Shown: in pieces, positions 18,228 to 28,400 of the stretch
How the letters are laid out: the number at the start of each line of letters is the position of its first letter
Numbering within the stretch: position 1 is the first letter of the stretch
Source: Fulvivirga lutea
GTDB taxonomy: Bacteria > Bacteroidota > Bacteroidia > Cytophagales > Cyclobacteriaceae
DNA: 64,000 bases
Reading direction: 5' to 3'
Assembly: GCF_017068455.1 (NCBI RefSeq)
Contig: NZ_CP070608.1
Coordinates: 1,593,488 to 1,657,487 of the forward strand
The notes under the pieces: generated by a model
Databases searched by the model: none
What the model was told of the DNA's origin: nothing
What the model saw: the letters and a program-made list of their open reading frames with translations, nothing else
Program-made: the position numbers and the translations under genes

Positions 18228-20237
18228 TTAATTACTTACCAGGCTAGAGTAGGGTATTTCTTTAGTGAGAGAAACAAAGTTTCTGTTTTGGTCTATGCCT
18301 TCGATTTGTATTACTAAAGTGCCGGGAATTGTTAAAGGCTCTATATTAAATTGCGCGACTTTATTCTCCTCGATTTCGATATTACTATTCCAATAGACAC
18401 AAGATTCTATGGCTTTATTGGGTGTGAAAGGTATTTCATTTTTATAAAATGAGGCGATAGCTGTGTAATTCATTTCCTTAGTTTCAATAGGTTTAATTAT
18501 TTCTGGCACAACTTCTTTGGTAGTTACTAGAACAACACCTCCTTTGGCTCTAATGCCAAACTGTGTTACTGCACCTAAATTTTTAATAACCTGAATCTCT
18601 TTAACATTCTCAGCCCTAACAATATTTAAACTGTTGACATTAAAGCCCATTGGCATTCCATTTAATACAAAAAGAACAGGGGAACCGCTGTAATATGCCC
18701 TGTCTAACAGTATATTTCCATTGGTAGGGTTATAAAGGCTGATATTCAAAAATTGTCTTAATAAGTCAACAAATGGATCAGCACCTACACTGCTCAAATC
18801 TTCACCCTTAACAGTTTGCACTTTAACATTATTGAAGTATGTGAAAAGCGGCCTTTCATTAATAGATTTTTGTTCAATTTTAGAATCCTCAACTGTCACA
18901 CCTTCTAAAAGTTGATAATCGAGTTGGTCATCGAAATAAAAATCAACAGGTTGAATTTTATCTTCATTATTGCTTCTATATACTTTTTTATTCCAAAGTA
19001 AGTCTTTGGGCATTCGATATTTTACTGTGTCAAACAATACTACTTCAAGCGGCTTACCTTTTTTTCTTGATGCACTCACAATAAAATCATGATCTTTATA
19101 CTTTGGGTCAATCCTAGTATAAAAGGTATTATTGTCGATGTTATTAATCTCAATAATTTCGGAAGTTTCCAGATCTAAGGCCCAAGCTTTATATTTCAGA
19201 GTTTTATTGCCAGGGGTTATTACCTTCCCACTAACAATGTATTCTTCATCTTCAGTAAATAGGATGTTTTTATTTTTATGGTATGGTTGGATAGTTGAAC
19301 TAGTCATGTACTCAATAATGTTTGAGCTGGAGTTGTATTTCGGATTTAGCTCCTTTATGTAAGCAGAAACAGAGACATTTCCTTTAACCCGTTTACCTTC
19401 TTCATCAATTAGTTCAATAGCAAATAATTTAGAATTACCTAAAGCACTCTCTTCTATGGGCGATAGCCTTATAGAAGTTTTTTTGAGGTTAATTGGAAAC
19501 ACGTGTTCATCTATTGATAAACCTTTTTCATTAAATAAAATTACTTGGGCAGTGCCTTGATTAAAATCATTAAATTTTAATTCTACTAGATGCTTTTTAT
19601 CGGTTGCTGCCCAAATTATTTCGCCATTTACTAACACTATTAGGTTTGTGAGTTTATTTAAAGTATCCCCAGAGGTTATCACTGCACCCTCATTATTCGA
19701 TTGAATTGAAAAATATTTGGATGTTGATATGTACTCTACATCCATGGGTTTATTTCGATTTTTAGATCTTTTGTTAGTTGATTGAAGGCTTTCTACTTCA
19801 ATAGTTTTTGAAAAAAAAGAATCGGAATTTAAAGATTTATTTGTTGAGAATACAAGATTGTAAGTACCAGGAACAACTGTTGAATCAATGGAGAATGTTC
19901 CAGAACTTAACCCACTTTTGACCGCGTACCTATTTATTTTAATTAGATTTTGAGCGGAATCATAAAGTTGAGCGTATAGTGTATTGGAATTACTTGGCTT
20001 ATTATTAACTCCTGTTAAGTATGCCTTGAACCATAAATTTCCACCTGTTAGATATGTTTCTTTATTCGTTTGAACATAGATTTTCTCATAATAGCTCTGA
20101 TTATAATTTTCAATATTGTTGATGAGAGAGTCTAGTATGTTCCTTTGATTTGAGCTTGATTGGCCTTGAACTTCATAATAAATCACTGAAAATTGAATCA
20201 ACAAAATCAGACTAGTCAATGCTCTTTTCTTTATCAT
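18228..20237 (-). CDS. Exported MG2/plug-domain protein B, without a beta-barrel
   Basis: A 669-residue secreted protein with a signal peptide ending near residue 26. The N-terminal region has an MG2-like beta domain (about 50-150; VQTNKETYLTGGNLWFKAYL) of the type found in alpha-2-macroglobulins and Bacteroidota surface proteins. A TonB-receptor plug-like domain lies at about 490-590 (PVLFVLNGMPMGFNV, EIQVIKNLGAVTQFGIRAKG, GVVLVTT). About 80 residues with a conserved ESCVYW motif end the protein. There is no room for the 22-strand barrel of a true TonB receptor. It is the last gene of the fecI-fecR operon and a full-length paralogue of the gene 12 nt upstream. A surface or periplasmic role in signalling or assembly is inferred. 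Confidence 0.8.
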   Translation of the reverse strand: MIKKRALTSLILLIQFSVIYYEVQGQSSSNQRNILDSLINNIENYNQSYYEKIYVQTNKETYLTGGNLWFKAYLTGVNNKPSNSNTLYAQLYDSAQNLIKINRYAVKSGLSSGTFSIDSTVVPGTYNLVFSTNKSLNSDSFFSKTIEVESLQSTNKRSKNRNKPMDVEYISTSKYFSIQSNNEGAVITSGDTLNKLTNLIVLVNGEIIWAATDKKHLVELKFNDFNQGTAQVILFNEKGLSIDEHVFPINLKKTSIRLSPIEESALGNSKLFAIELIDEEGKRVKGNVSVSAYIKELNPKYNSSSNIIEYMTSSTIQPYHKNKNILFTEDEEYIVSGKVITPGNKTLKYKAWALDLETSEIIEINNIDNNTFYTRIDPKYKDHDFIVSASRKKGKPLEVVLFDTVKYRMPKDLLWNKKVYRSNNEDKIQPVDFYFDDQLDYQLLEGVTVEDSKIEQKSINERPLFTYFNNVKVQTVKGEDLSSVGADPFVDLLRQFLNISLYNPTNGNILLDRAYYSGSPVLFVLNGMPMGFNVNSLNIVRAENVKEIQVIKNLGAVTQFGIRAKGGVVLVTTKEVVPEIIKPIETKEMNYTAIASFYKNEIPFTPNKAIESCVYWNSNIEIEENKVAQFNIEPLTIPGTLVIQIEGIDQNRNFVSLTKEIPYSSLVSN

Positions 20238-20249
20238 TCCAGACTATAT

Positions 20250-22253
20250 TTATAAACCCTGTAGGTTTAATTCTTTTTCAAAAGAGACAAAAGTGGAGTT
20301 AGAATCAATGCCCTCAATTTTCAGGATAAGAGTCCCTTTAATGTCTGGTTTTTTAAAACTTAAAGTAAAATCACCTTTTTCATTAGGTATAATGTTGTCT
20401 TCCCAAAAAATGCAAGACTCTAAATTTCCGGAAGGCGTAAATGGTTCATTTTCAGAATAGTAACTTGTAATTTCTACTTTACTTTCAATATTATCATTAT
20501 AAGTTAATTGAATGTCAGTAATAAAATCTTCTGTATCGATCAGTATCACACCTCCTGCAGCTTCTGAACCAAATTGAATAACAGCACTTAAGTTTTTAAT
20601 TATCCTTACGCTCTTTATGTAATTTAAATTTATGTCATTCAAGAGTAAAAGGTTTGTTCCTCTTGGGTAACCATTTACGACAAATAGCACAGGGGGAGGA
20701 TATAAAAGACTAATAAAAGACTTGCTAAAATATACTTCTCTAGAATTAGGCAATTCTTTTACTAGAGCGAAAGTTGTATAGTTTCTTAGAAGCGAGAGTA
20801 AGTCGTCACCACCAACAACATTAATTCTGTCTTTAGTGATCTCCTCCACTTTCACATTATTAAAATAACTAAAAAGCTTAGTGTTGTTTACAGTATCTTT
20901 CTTTTCTGTTGTTACTCGGGATGAAGACACTACTATTTCTGGAAGAACCAGATGATCGAGATAATCTTTAATTTCATTTAACTGTTTTTCAGAATTATCA
21001 TTCTCATCAGCTAGAATAGGTTCTTTAGAAGTTTGGTAATTAAATTGAGGAGGAAAAAAACTATACTTCACTGTATCATAGAGTACTATATCCATAGGTT
21101 TTCCTTTATAATTAGCGCCTACTACAAATTCAGAATCATAATCTGTGCTATCAATTTCAATTGAAAATATTCCATTATCCTCAATTTCTGATTCGTAAAA
21201 TTTTCCTGCATTTATGTCAACGGCTGTTACTTTTATATTTTCTATTTTTCTAGGACGCGATTCAACTTTACCCGAAATGATATATTTGTCTTCAACGCTT
21301 TCTGACTCAAGGTTGTCACCTGTTAAGTTGAGATAGATTTCATTTCTATTGTATGAATAACTTGCTATATCAGTTTTTTCATTACGATATGGATTCAATT
21401 CCTTAATGTATACTGCTGCAGATAAATTACCTCTTAATGGGTTACCGTTTTTGTCTGTTAAAGTGACTTTGTGGGTTACCTGATTTTCAACTATATCAAC
21501 TTCTTCCTCAGAAAATACACCGGTTATATCATTTAACTTTATTGGATGTGAAAGGCTTTCCAACAACTGATTATTTCTATCGAAGCAGAATATCGTAGCT
21601 ACACCTTTTGGTAAAATGATATGTGGAATTGATATTTTACGTGTACCGATGAAACTACTTGCCCATAATAACTCTCCATTTACCTGCAGAATTATACTAT
21701 AAAATGGATCGCTTGTGGTTTGATAATTAATTATTAATGAGTCGTTTTTCGATTCTATTGCCAGATTTTGTGGTGTTATAGGCTTGTCGAAATTATCAAA
21801 CCTAATATTTCTTGGTGAATTAAAATTGTTGATAGCCAAAGGCTTAATAAATGAATTTTTGGTCTTTTTAGATTTTAAGGTGGAAAACACAAGATAATAC
21901 GCTCCTGCATTCAAATCGGATTTTGTTTCAAAAGTTCCAGCCGATATGCCCTGTTCGATCTTATATCTTTTTACATGAATTAAGTTTTTTAAAGAATCAA
22001 ATAACTGAACGTATAAAGTGGATGATGTCGAAGCACTATTAGATACGCCTGTTACATACGCCTTGAACCAGAAAGATTCCCCGGGTTGATAAATCTCTTT
22101 ATTGGTGTGAGCATAGATATTTTCATAATATTCACTATTGTACTCTTCAATCGAGTCAATTAAATTGTCAATATAAGCGTTAACATCTTGGCTACTAGCA
22201 GCTGATGCTAGTGTTAAAATAAGCTGGAACAGAACAAGTATTCGCTTAATCAT
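20250..22253 (-). CDS. Exported MG2/plug-domain protein A, without a beta-barrel
   Basis: A 667-residue paralogue of the next gene, with the same order of parts: a signal peptide (to about 22), an MG2-like domain (AHTNKEIYQPGESFWFKAYV near 48), middle beta domains, a plug-like domain (PPVLFVVNGYPRGTNL, SVRIIKNLSAVIQFGSEAAG, GVILIDT near 530-590) and the C-terminal ESCIFW motif. The two copies differ widely in the middle, so the duplication is old. Its ATG overlaps the end of the STN-domain gene by 8 nt, implying coupled translation. Plug domains normally sit inside TonB-dependent barrels; here they are free-standing, so they may bind another receptor or oligomerise. Function unknown. Confidence 0.8.
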   Translation of the reverse strand: MIKRILVLFQLILTLASAASSQDVNAYIDNLIDSIEEYNSEYYENIYAHTNKEIYQPGESFWFKAYVTGVSNSASTSSTLYVQLFDSLKNLIHVKRYKIEQGISAGTFETKSDLNAGAYYLVFSTLKSKKTKNSFIKPLAINNFNSPRNIRFDNFDKPITPQNLAIESKNDSLIINYQTTSDPFYSIILQVNGELLWASSFIGTRKISIPHIILPKGVATIFCFDRNNQLLESLSHPIKLNDITGVFSEEEVDIVENQVTHKVTLTDKNGNPLRGNLSAAVYIKELNPYRNEKTDIASYSYNRNEIYLNLTGDNLESESVEDKYIISGKVESRPRKIENIKVTAVDINAGKFYESEIEDNGIFSIEIDSTDYDSEFVVGANYKGKPMDIVLYDTVKYSFFPPQFNYQTSKEPILADENDNSEKQLNEIKDYLDHLVLPEIVVSSSRVTTEKKDTVNNTKLFSYFNNVKVEEITKDRINVVGGDDLLSLLRNYTTFALVKELPNSREVYFSKSFISLLYPPPVLFVVNGYPRGTNLLLLNDINLNYIKSVRIIKNLSAVIQFGSEAAGGVILIDTEDFITDIQLTYNDNIESKVEITSYYSENEPFTPSGNLESCIFWEDNIIPNEKGDFTLSFKKPDIKGTLILKIEGIDSNSTFVSFEKELNLQGL

Positions 22254-23589
22254 TAGGCTCGTAGTTTAGTGGTAAGATATCGGCTGTCCTTTTCCAGCCC
22301 CAATAACCATGTTGAATTAATGATGTAGGATCGTCTAGTTTGCCATCTTTAATTACAGCATATCCTTTAGGAGAATTTATTTCTAAAATTGAGGTTTGAG
22401 GTCGAGTATTTGTAGTTTCCCTTTGATAACTGGATTTCACAAGATGCCTAAACTCTTTATCTATATAATTGCGATAGCTACTTTCCTCTAGTTCTTTATA
22501 CCTTACTTCGAGGTATTGGTCAAATTCAAGAAGCTTTATACTGTCTCGATCGTCCAAAAGTGTTTTTTTCCACAAGGGAAGTCTGAGCCTATCAGGCTCC
22601 AATGAATTAACTAGAGAGATTTCAAAACCATCTTTTTTAAGATTCTTATTAACTAATGAATTAATGAAATGATCTAATGAACCTTTGTATGCTTCATCTC
22701 TCCTTTTCTCCCACCTTCTCTCTTGTATTCTATTTTTATGCTCTAAATAATCATATTTGGGTTTGGTTACGTACTTTACCTGATCGTTTTTGTACTCAAA
22801 AAGTACGAGCAAATGACTTACCTTATATCCTAAAGATTCGTTCTCAACGATAATCAATTCATTTGCGGACGCAGTGAGTATATTTTTTTCCTCATCAAAG
22901 TCAAAATTGATTACTTCCGGGTTTAGTATTTCACATTTCGCAGAATTACGAGTAGTGCCTATAAATTCCCTCTTGAATATTTTAAGTTGATCCTCCCACT
23001 CTTTATTCGAAAAATTAATCACTACTTCGTTTAATTCGCTTACATTTTCTTTCAACTCAATCTCTATTTTATTCAGGTTGGAAATTGATTTGAGATAAAA
23101 TATATAAGGGTGATAGCTAATGTGTGAGGCCACTAACTCAAAATTATCCTCAACTAATGCCTGGAAATGAAATTCACCATTAACATCAGTAGATGCTCCA
23201 TTGAAAGTATTAGATATAAAGACATTTACTCCAGGTATTGGCTCTTTGGTATTTTTATCAATCACACGTCCCTTAATGAATCTGTAGGTCTTAGTAACTT
23301 TCCTTTGTTCGGCATATATTATTACCGTATTATTTTCAATCTTGTATTTTAACCTATATGGATTAAGTAGTTGATTCAACACTATTTCAAGTGACTTACC
23401 ACCAATTTGAATGCTTGCAATTTTATTGGTTGGTAGTATTTCAGGGTTGTAGGAAAAATCCACTTTGTAATTTTTACTAATTTCTTCTATGGCTTCAGTG
23501 AGTACAATGTTTTCCAACGTGTGGATGTCTTCTTGAGAAAAGGAAAATAGAGGTATTAAAACCACTAGAACGATAATTGTAATTTTCAT
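22246..23589 (-). CDS. STN and CarboxypepD_reg-like domain protein, no barrel
   Basis: A 447-residue exported protein starting MKITIIVLVVLIPLFSFSQ at 23589, one base after the fecR stop; an in-frame ATG at 23607 would overlap fecR. Residues ~20-95 are an STN domain (AIEEISKNYKVDFSYN, LEIVLNQLLNPYRLKYKI), the part of FecA-type receptors that contacts the anti-sigma factor. A CarboxypepD_reg-like domain (~103-185; GRVIDKNTKEPIPGVNVFIS) is next. The last ~260 residues are the Bacteroidota-type region with GTTRNSAKCEILNP and an arginine-rich helix (KNRIQERRWEKRRDE). It looks like the signal-giving half of a FecA receptor detached from its barrel. Confidence 0.83.
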   Translation of the reverse strand: MKITIIVLVVLIPLFSFSQEDIHTLENIVLTEAIEEISKNYKVDFSYNPEILPTNKIASIQIGGKSLEIVLNQLLNPYRLKYKIENNTVIIYAEQRKVTKTYRFIKGRVIDKNTKEPIPGVNVFISNTFNGASTDVNGEFHFQALVEDNFELVASHISYHPYIFYLKSISNLNKIEIELKENVSELNEVVINFSNKEWEDQLKIFKREFIGTTRNSAKCEILNPEVINFDFDEEKNILTASANELIIVENESLGYKVSHLLVLFEYKNDQVKYVTKPKYDYLEHKNRIQERRWEKRRDEAYKGSLDHFINSLVNKNLKKDGFEISLVNSLEPDRLRLPLWKKTLLDDRDSIKLLEFDQYLEVRYKELEESSYRNYIDKEFRHLVKSSYQRETTNTRPQTSILEINSPKGYAVIKDGKLDDPTSLIQHGYWGWKRTADILPLNYEPND

Positions 23590-23590
23590 T

Positions 23591-24550
23591 TTAACAAGAA
23601 CTTCCATTTATAATAATTTTACTATTCTGATTTGAAATACTGAGATGATACGTTTTCTTTAAAAGACTAATTATTTCATCGATAGTTTTATTTTCAAACT
23701 TGGCAGTTAAAGTGCATTGGGCTAAGTATGAATTAGCCAACTCAATTTCTACTTCATAGGTTTCTTCCAGAGTATTAATTACATCACTGAGTTGATCATT
23801 ATTAAAAGTTATAATACCTGTATTCCATGCATAAGCATTCTCATTTCTCATTTTGTCCTTCACTAACTCATCATTTACAGCAACTACTTGCTCATTTTTT
23901 TCAATTTTTATACTACCTGATTTCGAAAGGTTAGACACTTCAACTATTCCGCTTTTTACATGAACCGATGCTTTTTTACCTGATCTTGCATTCACATCAA
24001 AGGATGTCCCCAACACTTTCACTTTCAAAGATTCGGTGGTAATAATGAATGGGTTGTTTTCATCTCTTACTACATCAAAAAAGGCCTCACCAGTTAATTT
24101 GATGTTTCTTGAAGATTGAAAATTGCTAGTGTATTCAATAGATGAATTTTTGTTCAATGTGATTAGAGAACCATCAGGAAGTATTATCTCCTTTTTGGCT
24201 GACTTCGAATGAACTACAGTTGTTGAATCATTTAAAAATGAGTCTGTCTTATCAGAATTAAAGTATAAATAGGACAATCCTATAGTTGCGATTAAAAGTA
24301 TGGAGGCGGCAACTTTCCAGATTTGTTTCAATTGGAATGTTCTTGGCTCATTCATTTCAGACTGAATGGCATACCAAACTCGCGCTTTGCTTGAACTGTC
24401 TTTTGATGCAGCAGCAATCCAAATGGATTTTATTCTTTGAAATTCAGCTGCATTTTCTTCAGATTCATTAATCCATTGTTCAATAAATGTTCGCTCCTCT
24501 TGCGAGCAATCATTTGATAGGTATTTTCCAATTAATTCGTAATTAGGCAT
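23591..24550 (-). CDS. FecR-family anti-sigma factor
   Basis: A 319-residue membrane regulator. The cytoplasmic N-terminus (~1-80; LSNDCSQEERTFIEQWIN, AAEFQRIKSIW) binds the sigma factor. A single helix (~83-100) spans the inner membrane. The periplasmic FecR domain lies at ~108-215 (ILPDGSLITLNKNSSIEY, LTGEAFFDVVRDENNPF, KVLGTSFDVNAR), and the DUF4974-like C-terminus at ~245-315 is itself STN-like. It should hold FecI inactive until an outer signal arrives, here probably through the STN protein encoded next. The 65-nt gap to fecI carries a 7-5-7 inverted repeat, ending 12 nt upstream of its ATG. Confidence 0.93.
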   Translation of the reverse strand: MPNYELIGKYLSNDCSQEERTFIEQWINESEENAAEFQRIKSIWIAAASKDSSSKARVWYAIQSEMNEPRTFQLKQIWKVAASILLIATIGLSYLYFNSDKTDSFLNDSTTVVHSKSAKKEIILPDGSLITLNKNSSIEYTSNFQSSRNIKLTGEAFFDVVRDENNPFIITTESLKVKVLGTSFDVNARSGKKASVHVKSGIVEVSNLSKSGSIKIEKNEQVVAVNDELVKDKMRNENAYAWNTGIITFNNDQLSDVINTLEETYEVEIELANSYLAQCTLTAKFENKTIDEIISLLKKTYHLSISNQNSKIIINGSSC

Positions 24551-24561
24551 AGTTATTTAGG

Positions 24562-24580
24562 TGTCTATATATCATAGACA
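24562..24580. promoter_or_regulatory. Inverted repeat between fecI and fecR
   Basis: TGTCTAT (24562-24568) and ATAGACA (24574-24580) form a perfect 7-bp dyad around ATATC. It lies 12-30 nt upstream of the fecR ATG, so as RNA it would fold over the ribosome entry site. As DNA it could be an operator. Either would let fecR and later genes be set separately from fecI. Confidence 0.45.
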
Positions 24581-24615
24581 GCTTATCAAACAAATACCCC
24601 TATGTTAATTGTGAA

Positions 24616-25170
24616 TTATTTTAAAAAGGCACTCATAATAATGACAGGCAAGTAGTCAATGAGAGCATCTCTTAATATAGATAGGGCTTTACCCATTTGG
24701 TTCTCAACGGTTTTGATAGAAATATTCAGTTCCTGTGCAATCTCCTTATTTTTCCTGCCCTTAAACCTACTTTTTATGAACACTTCTTTACATTTCTCCG
24801 GAAGGGAATCAATACTGGTGTTTAGTTTTTCTATGAAAAATGGGTCTGTGAATTGTTGTGTGTTTGGCTCAACAGTGTTGCTTAAATAGTTAATATAACT
24901 TAACCGGGTTTTCTTTCTTTCAAGCTTGTTTAAGCAACTGTTTTTTACCGCATTATTTAAATATGCCTCAATGGATCCTGTTATTTCAAGGTTTTCTCTG
25001 GATTTCCATAGTTTTAGAAATACATTCTGAATGACATCTTCGGCCTCTTCTTTACTTTCCAAAAAATAAGTTGCACGAAATATTAGTTTGTTAAATAAGG
25101 CATCATATAAACTTTTAAATGCCTGCTCGTCTCCCTCTTTAATTTTTGACCAAGTAAAGTTTTGAGTCAT
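24616..25170 (-). CDS. FecI-like ECF sigma factor
   Basis: A 184-residue RNA polymerase sigma factor of the Bacteroidota FecI-like expansion. Region 2 spans about 10-75 (LESKEEAEDVIQNVFLKLWKS), and region 4 spans about 118-172 (LPEKCKEVFIKSRFKGRKNKEIAQELNIS split by the standard helix-turn-helix, then TVENQMGKALSILRD). It heads an operon with fecR, an STN protein and two plug-domain proteins, which are its likely targets. In most Bacteroidota such pairs control a SusC/SusD pair; none is present here. No exact -7 box was seen in the upstream 285-nt gap. Confidence 0.94.
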   Translation of the reverse strand: MTQNFTWSKIKEGDEQAFKSLYDALFNKLIFRATYFLESKEEAEDVIQNVFLKLWKSRENLEITGSIEAYLNNAVKNSCLNKLERKKTRLSYINYLSNTVEPNTQQFTDPFFIEKLNTSIDSLPEKCKEVFIKSRFKGRKNKEIAQELNISIKTVENQMGKALSILRDALIDYLPVIIMSAFLK

Positions 25171-25417
25171 ATCTACTAAGAAAGTAATAAAATTTAATTA
25201 AATCTTGATACATGTCAATTTCTAGGCATAGGATTGATTTTTCTAGACAGCCTTATCTTTATTGATTGGATTATCGGTTATGGATTAAAGTATTCTGATA
25301 AATTACAGCTTACTCACTTAGGCAGATTAAAATAATTAAACCTTTTTGTAAACCATTTTAAAGCAATGGTGTTTTAATGTTGTATTTCAAAATACATGAG
25401 TGGTTTGATTGATTAAT
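25171..25417. other. AT-rich gap upstream of fecI, with two small dyads
   Basis: Nothing coding is visible. It must hold the fecI promoter, but I find no TAnnTTTG on the minus strand. Two perfect small dyads lie near the distal end: ACCATT/AATGGT (25352-25370, 7-nt loop) and TGTATTT/AAATACA (25381-25396, 2-nt loop). They sit just beyond the terminator of the giant T9SS gene and may be part of the same 3' structure. Confidence 0.4.
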
Positions 25418-25449
25418 AGAAACCCTAGGCAGCCCTGCCTAGGGTTTCT
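25418..25449 (-). terminator. Intrinsic terminator of the giant T9SS protein gene
   Basis: AGAAACCCTAGGCA (25418-25431) and its exact complement (25436-25449) form a 14-bp stem with a 4-nt loop. It lies 6 nt past the stop codon of the 1536-residue protein. The U-tract after the stem is weak, so termination may depend on stem strength. Confidence 0.75.
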
Positions 25450-25455
25450 TGTGTA

Positions 25456-28400
25456 TTAATTCTTAATTATTTTAACCTCATGTGTTTCTCCATCAAGGTT
25501 AACTTTAAGTATATAAAGACCTTTACTTAGTTCCACAACATTATGTGTAGTAAGTGAAGATTCTAATTGTGTTTTAAAAATAAGTCTTCCGGAAAAGTTA
25601 TATATTTCTAATTCCCCATTTTTGAAAGACTTTTGGATATTTAAATGAAGTGTCTCATTTGTGGGTACTGGATAAGCAGTTACTTCCATTCTCAAGTCAT
25701 CATCAAGGCTTGTAATCTCTTCTGCTTCAAATATTTCAAAACTTTGTAGTACCTCTGCAGGTAGGAATTGTACTGTTCCTCTATTATAAGCCTTTACTTC
25801 AATTATACCAGCTTCACTAATTGTAATTACATTATCATTAATTTCAGCTATTGAAGAACTAGTTTCGAAATTAACATCTAACCCTACAGATGAAGAAGCA
25901 TTAAGCGATAACATACCATCTTCTGGCATTTCCTGATCTTCTATTTCATCAAATGATATAGTTTGGTCTGATTTTTTCAACCTAAAAATTCTGGCACCAT
26001 ATTGAAATCTATTTGTGAAGATCATGTTACCAGAAGGATCGAAAGTTAGGCCTTCATTTTGATTGATATATCTAGATGTATTCGGTTGTCTATGTGAAGA
26101 TTTAAATTCAGGACTACCTAATACAACCTCAGGTGATAAGTTCTCAAAACCATTTTCAAGATTATACAATGAAATAGTCAGTTGTGAGTTACCAACAGCT
26201 AAAATACCATCATTGCTTATGGCAAGTCCAGTACCTTCAACTCCTGTTATTATTTCTCTATTTAATCCATCACTAAAAAAGTCTTCTTGTCCAAGTACAT
26301 AATCGGCAGATGCACCATTACTCGTTGGTATTTCATTAAATACCAATACTCTGTTGTTGTTAGCATCAGATACTAACAACTCACCATTATCCGTTATGGC
26401 TAATTGTCTTACAATATTGGAAGATCGATTAGGGCCAAGTTCATATGTGGCAGTGTAGAAATTATCCTGAAATATTACATAGTCAGCCGGTGCGTAATTT
26501 GTTGTTGGTATTGAATTATATATTAATACTCTTCCATTATCAATTATTAGTAGTTTTCCATCCTTTGAAACTTCAATATCCTGAACGAAACTGAATTTTC
26601 TACTTGAAATTTCAGTAGTAATGCTTCTTGTATAGAAATCTGGTTCGCCTAAAACTACGTCAGCAGCTTGACCATTTACAGTAGGAATTGAATTCCAAAT
26701 TAAAACTCGCTGCTCATCACTAACAATGAGCTTTGTTCCGTCATTGCTAAACGCGAGGCCTCTACTATTCCTCATTATAGATGGACTTGTTCCGCCTTCA
26801 ACTTGACTGAAATTCTCTCTTCCTATTACTACATCAGCAGGTGTACCACTTTCTGTAGGTATTGAGTTCCATATTAAAACTCTGCCACCGTGGTTAATAC
26901 CTGTATTAGTGTCTTTCACGCTGGAAGAAATGGCTAGTACTCCATTAATGCTGACAGCAGATTGATAAGTGATACCCGTATGTACGTTATCCACTAGATC
27001 AGAATTTTCGTCAAAAGCAGTTTGTCCCAATATTATACTCGCAGACTTATAATTTACTGGCAAATCAGGGTGATTAGGATCTAGGACATTGAAATAAAAT
27101 TCAACAGGTTCTGCAGCTGCAAAGTTGCTATTACCATTATCACGAACTACTATTTTTACCAGTCCAGAATCTGAAGGAGTGTATTCATTGCCTGATAAAG
27201 AACCAGGACCTTTTTCAATTTGAAAATCCAATTCTTCACCTGAATTACTTGTTCCTGTTAAGGTAACAGAGCTGGTAGTCGTAAATATATCATCAATATA
27301 GTCAACAGTAATTTCATTAGGTTGGAGTAAAGTTCCATTCCAGCCTTGTACATTACCCATATCAACTGAATTAGCAGCAGTAAATGTGGCGCCACCAATG
27401 GCATGATTATTTTTTAAGTTGACAAACTCAACATCAATATTACCCGAAGCAACAGATATGTATGCCTCATTATCACCACTACCACCTGCATTGGTAATGG
27501 TAATCATATTATCAGCGGTACCATTAGCAGTTAAATTCTGAAGGGTGTAAGTAGAAAGACCGTTTAGTGCAAGCGTAGAACCTGGTTCTAAAATTAGATC
27601 TTGAATAGTCAAGTCGTTATTTATTACTAAGCTCTCTTCTACAATAATCTTGTTAAATGCAGTTCCTGAGGCAGCTATTAAAGTACCAGATTCTTTGAAA
27701 GTGATACTATTAAGGTTTGTCTCAAGCACATTGATGCTGTAGCCAACCCATGAATTAGTATAAATATCTGAACCTGTGAAATTGATATTATCAGAAAGAT
27801 TTGTGATTTCCTCGCAGTTAATAGCTGCATCTTCAGCTACAATATTTGCATCTGCTAAAATTGTTTTAACCGTTATGGAATCATTAAGAATTACATTACC
27901 AGAAAGTTCTAAAATAGAAGATTCACCAAAAGATAAGGCTCCGGGGACAATTTCAGAATCAATTCTATCTTCGATAATAATATTTACTAATTCTTTAGTA
28001 ACCAGATCAGAGAATAGCAGGTTTTCTTGAATTACTAAATTATTAGGTTTTTCCTTAGCTTCTAAATTAGCTTGATGAGTTACATCAGACCAATTCATAG
28101 AATTGCAGTAATTGTATGGTAAATCTAATACAACCGTTTGTCCGTCATTGTCAAATGAATTTTCATCAAAAAATACATTGTCAAATTTTCCAGGTATTTC
28201 ATTCGGTGAAGTAGTTCCACCAGATGTGGTTGCCCAATTAGCGACCTCAGACCAGTTTCCACTGTTGCCAACCCAGAATAAATTGTTTACAGTTGGTTCA
28301 TTAAAAATCCAACCCGTAGAAAGGCTTCTCCCTATGGAATTATTGGCTATAAAGGATGCGCCTCCGGAAGCTGTATTGTTGTTAATTTCAACATATTCGA

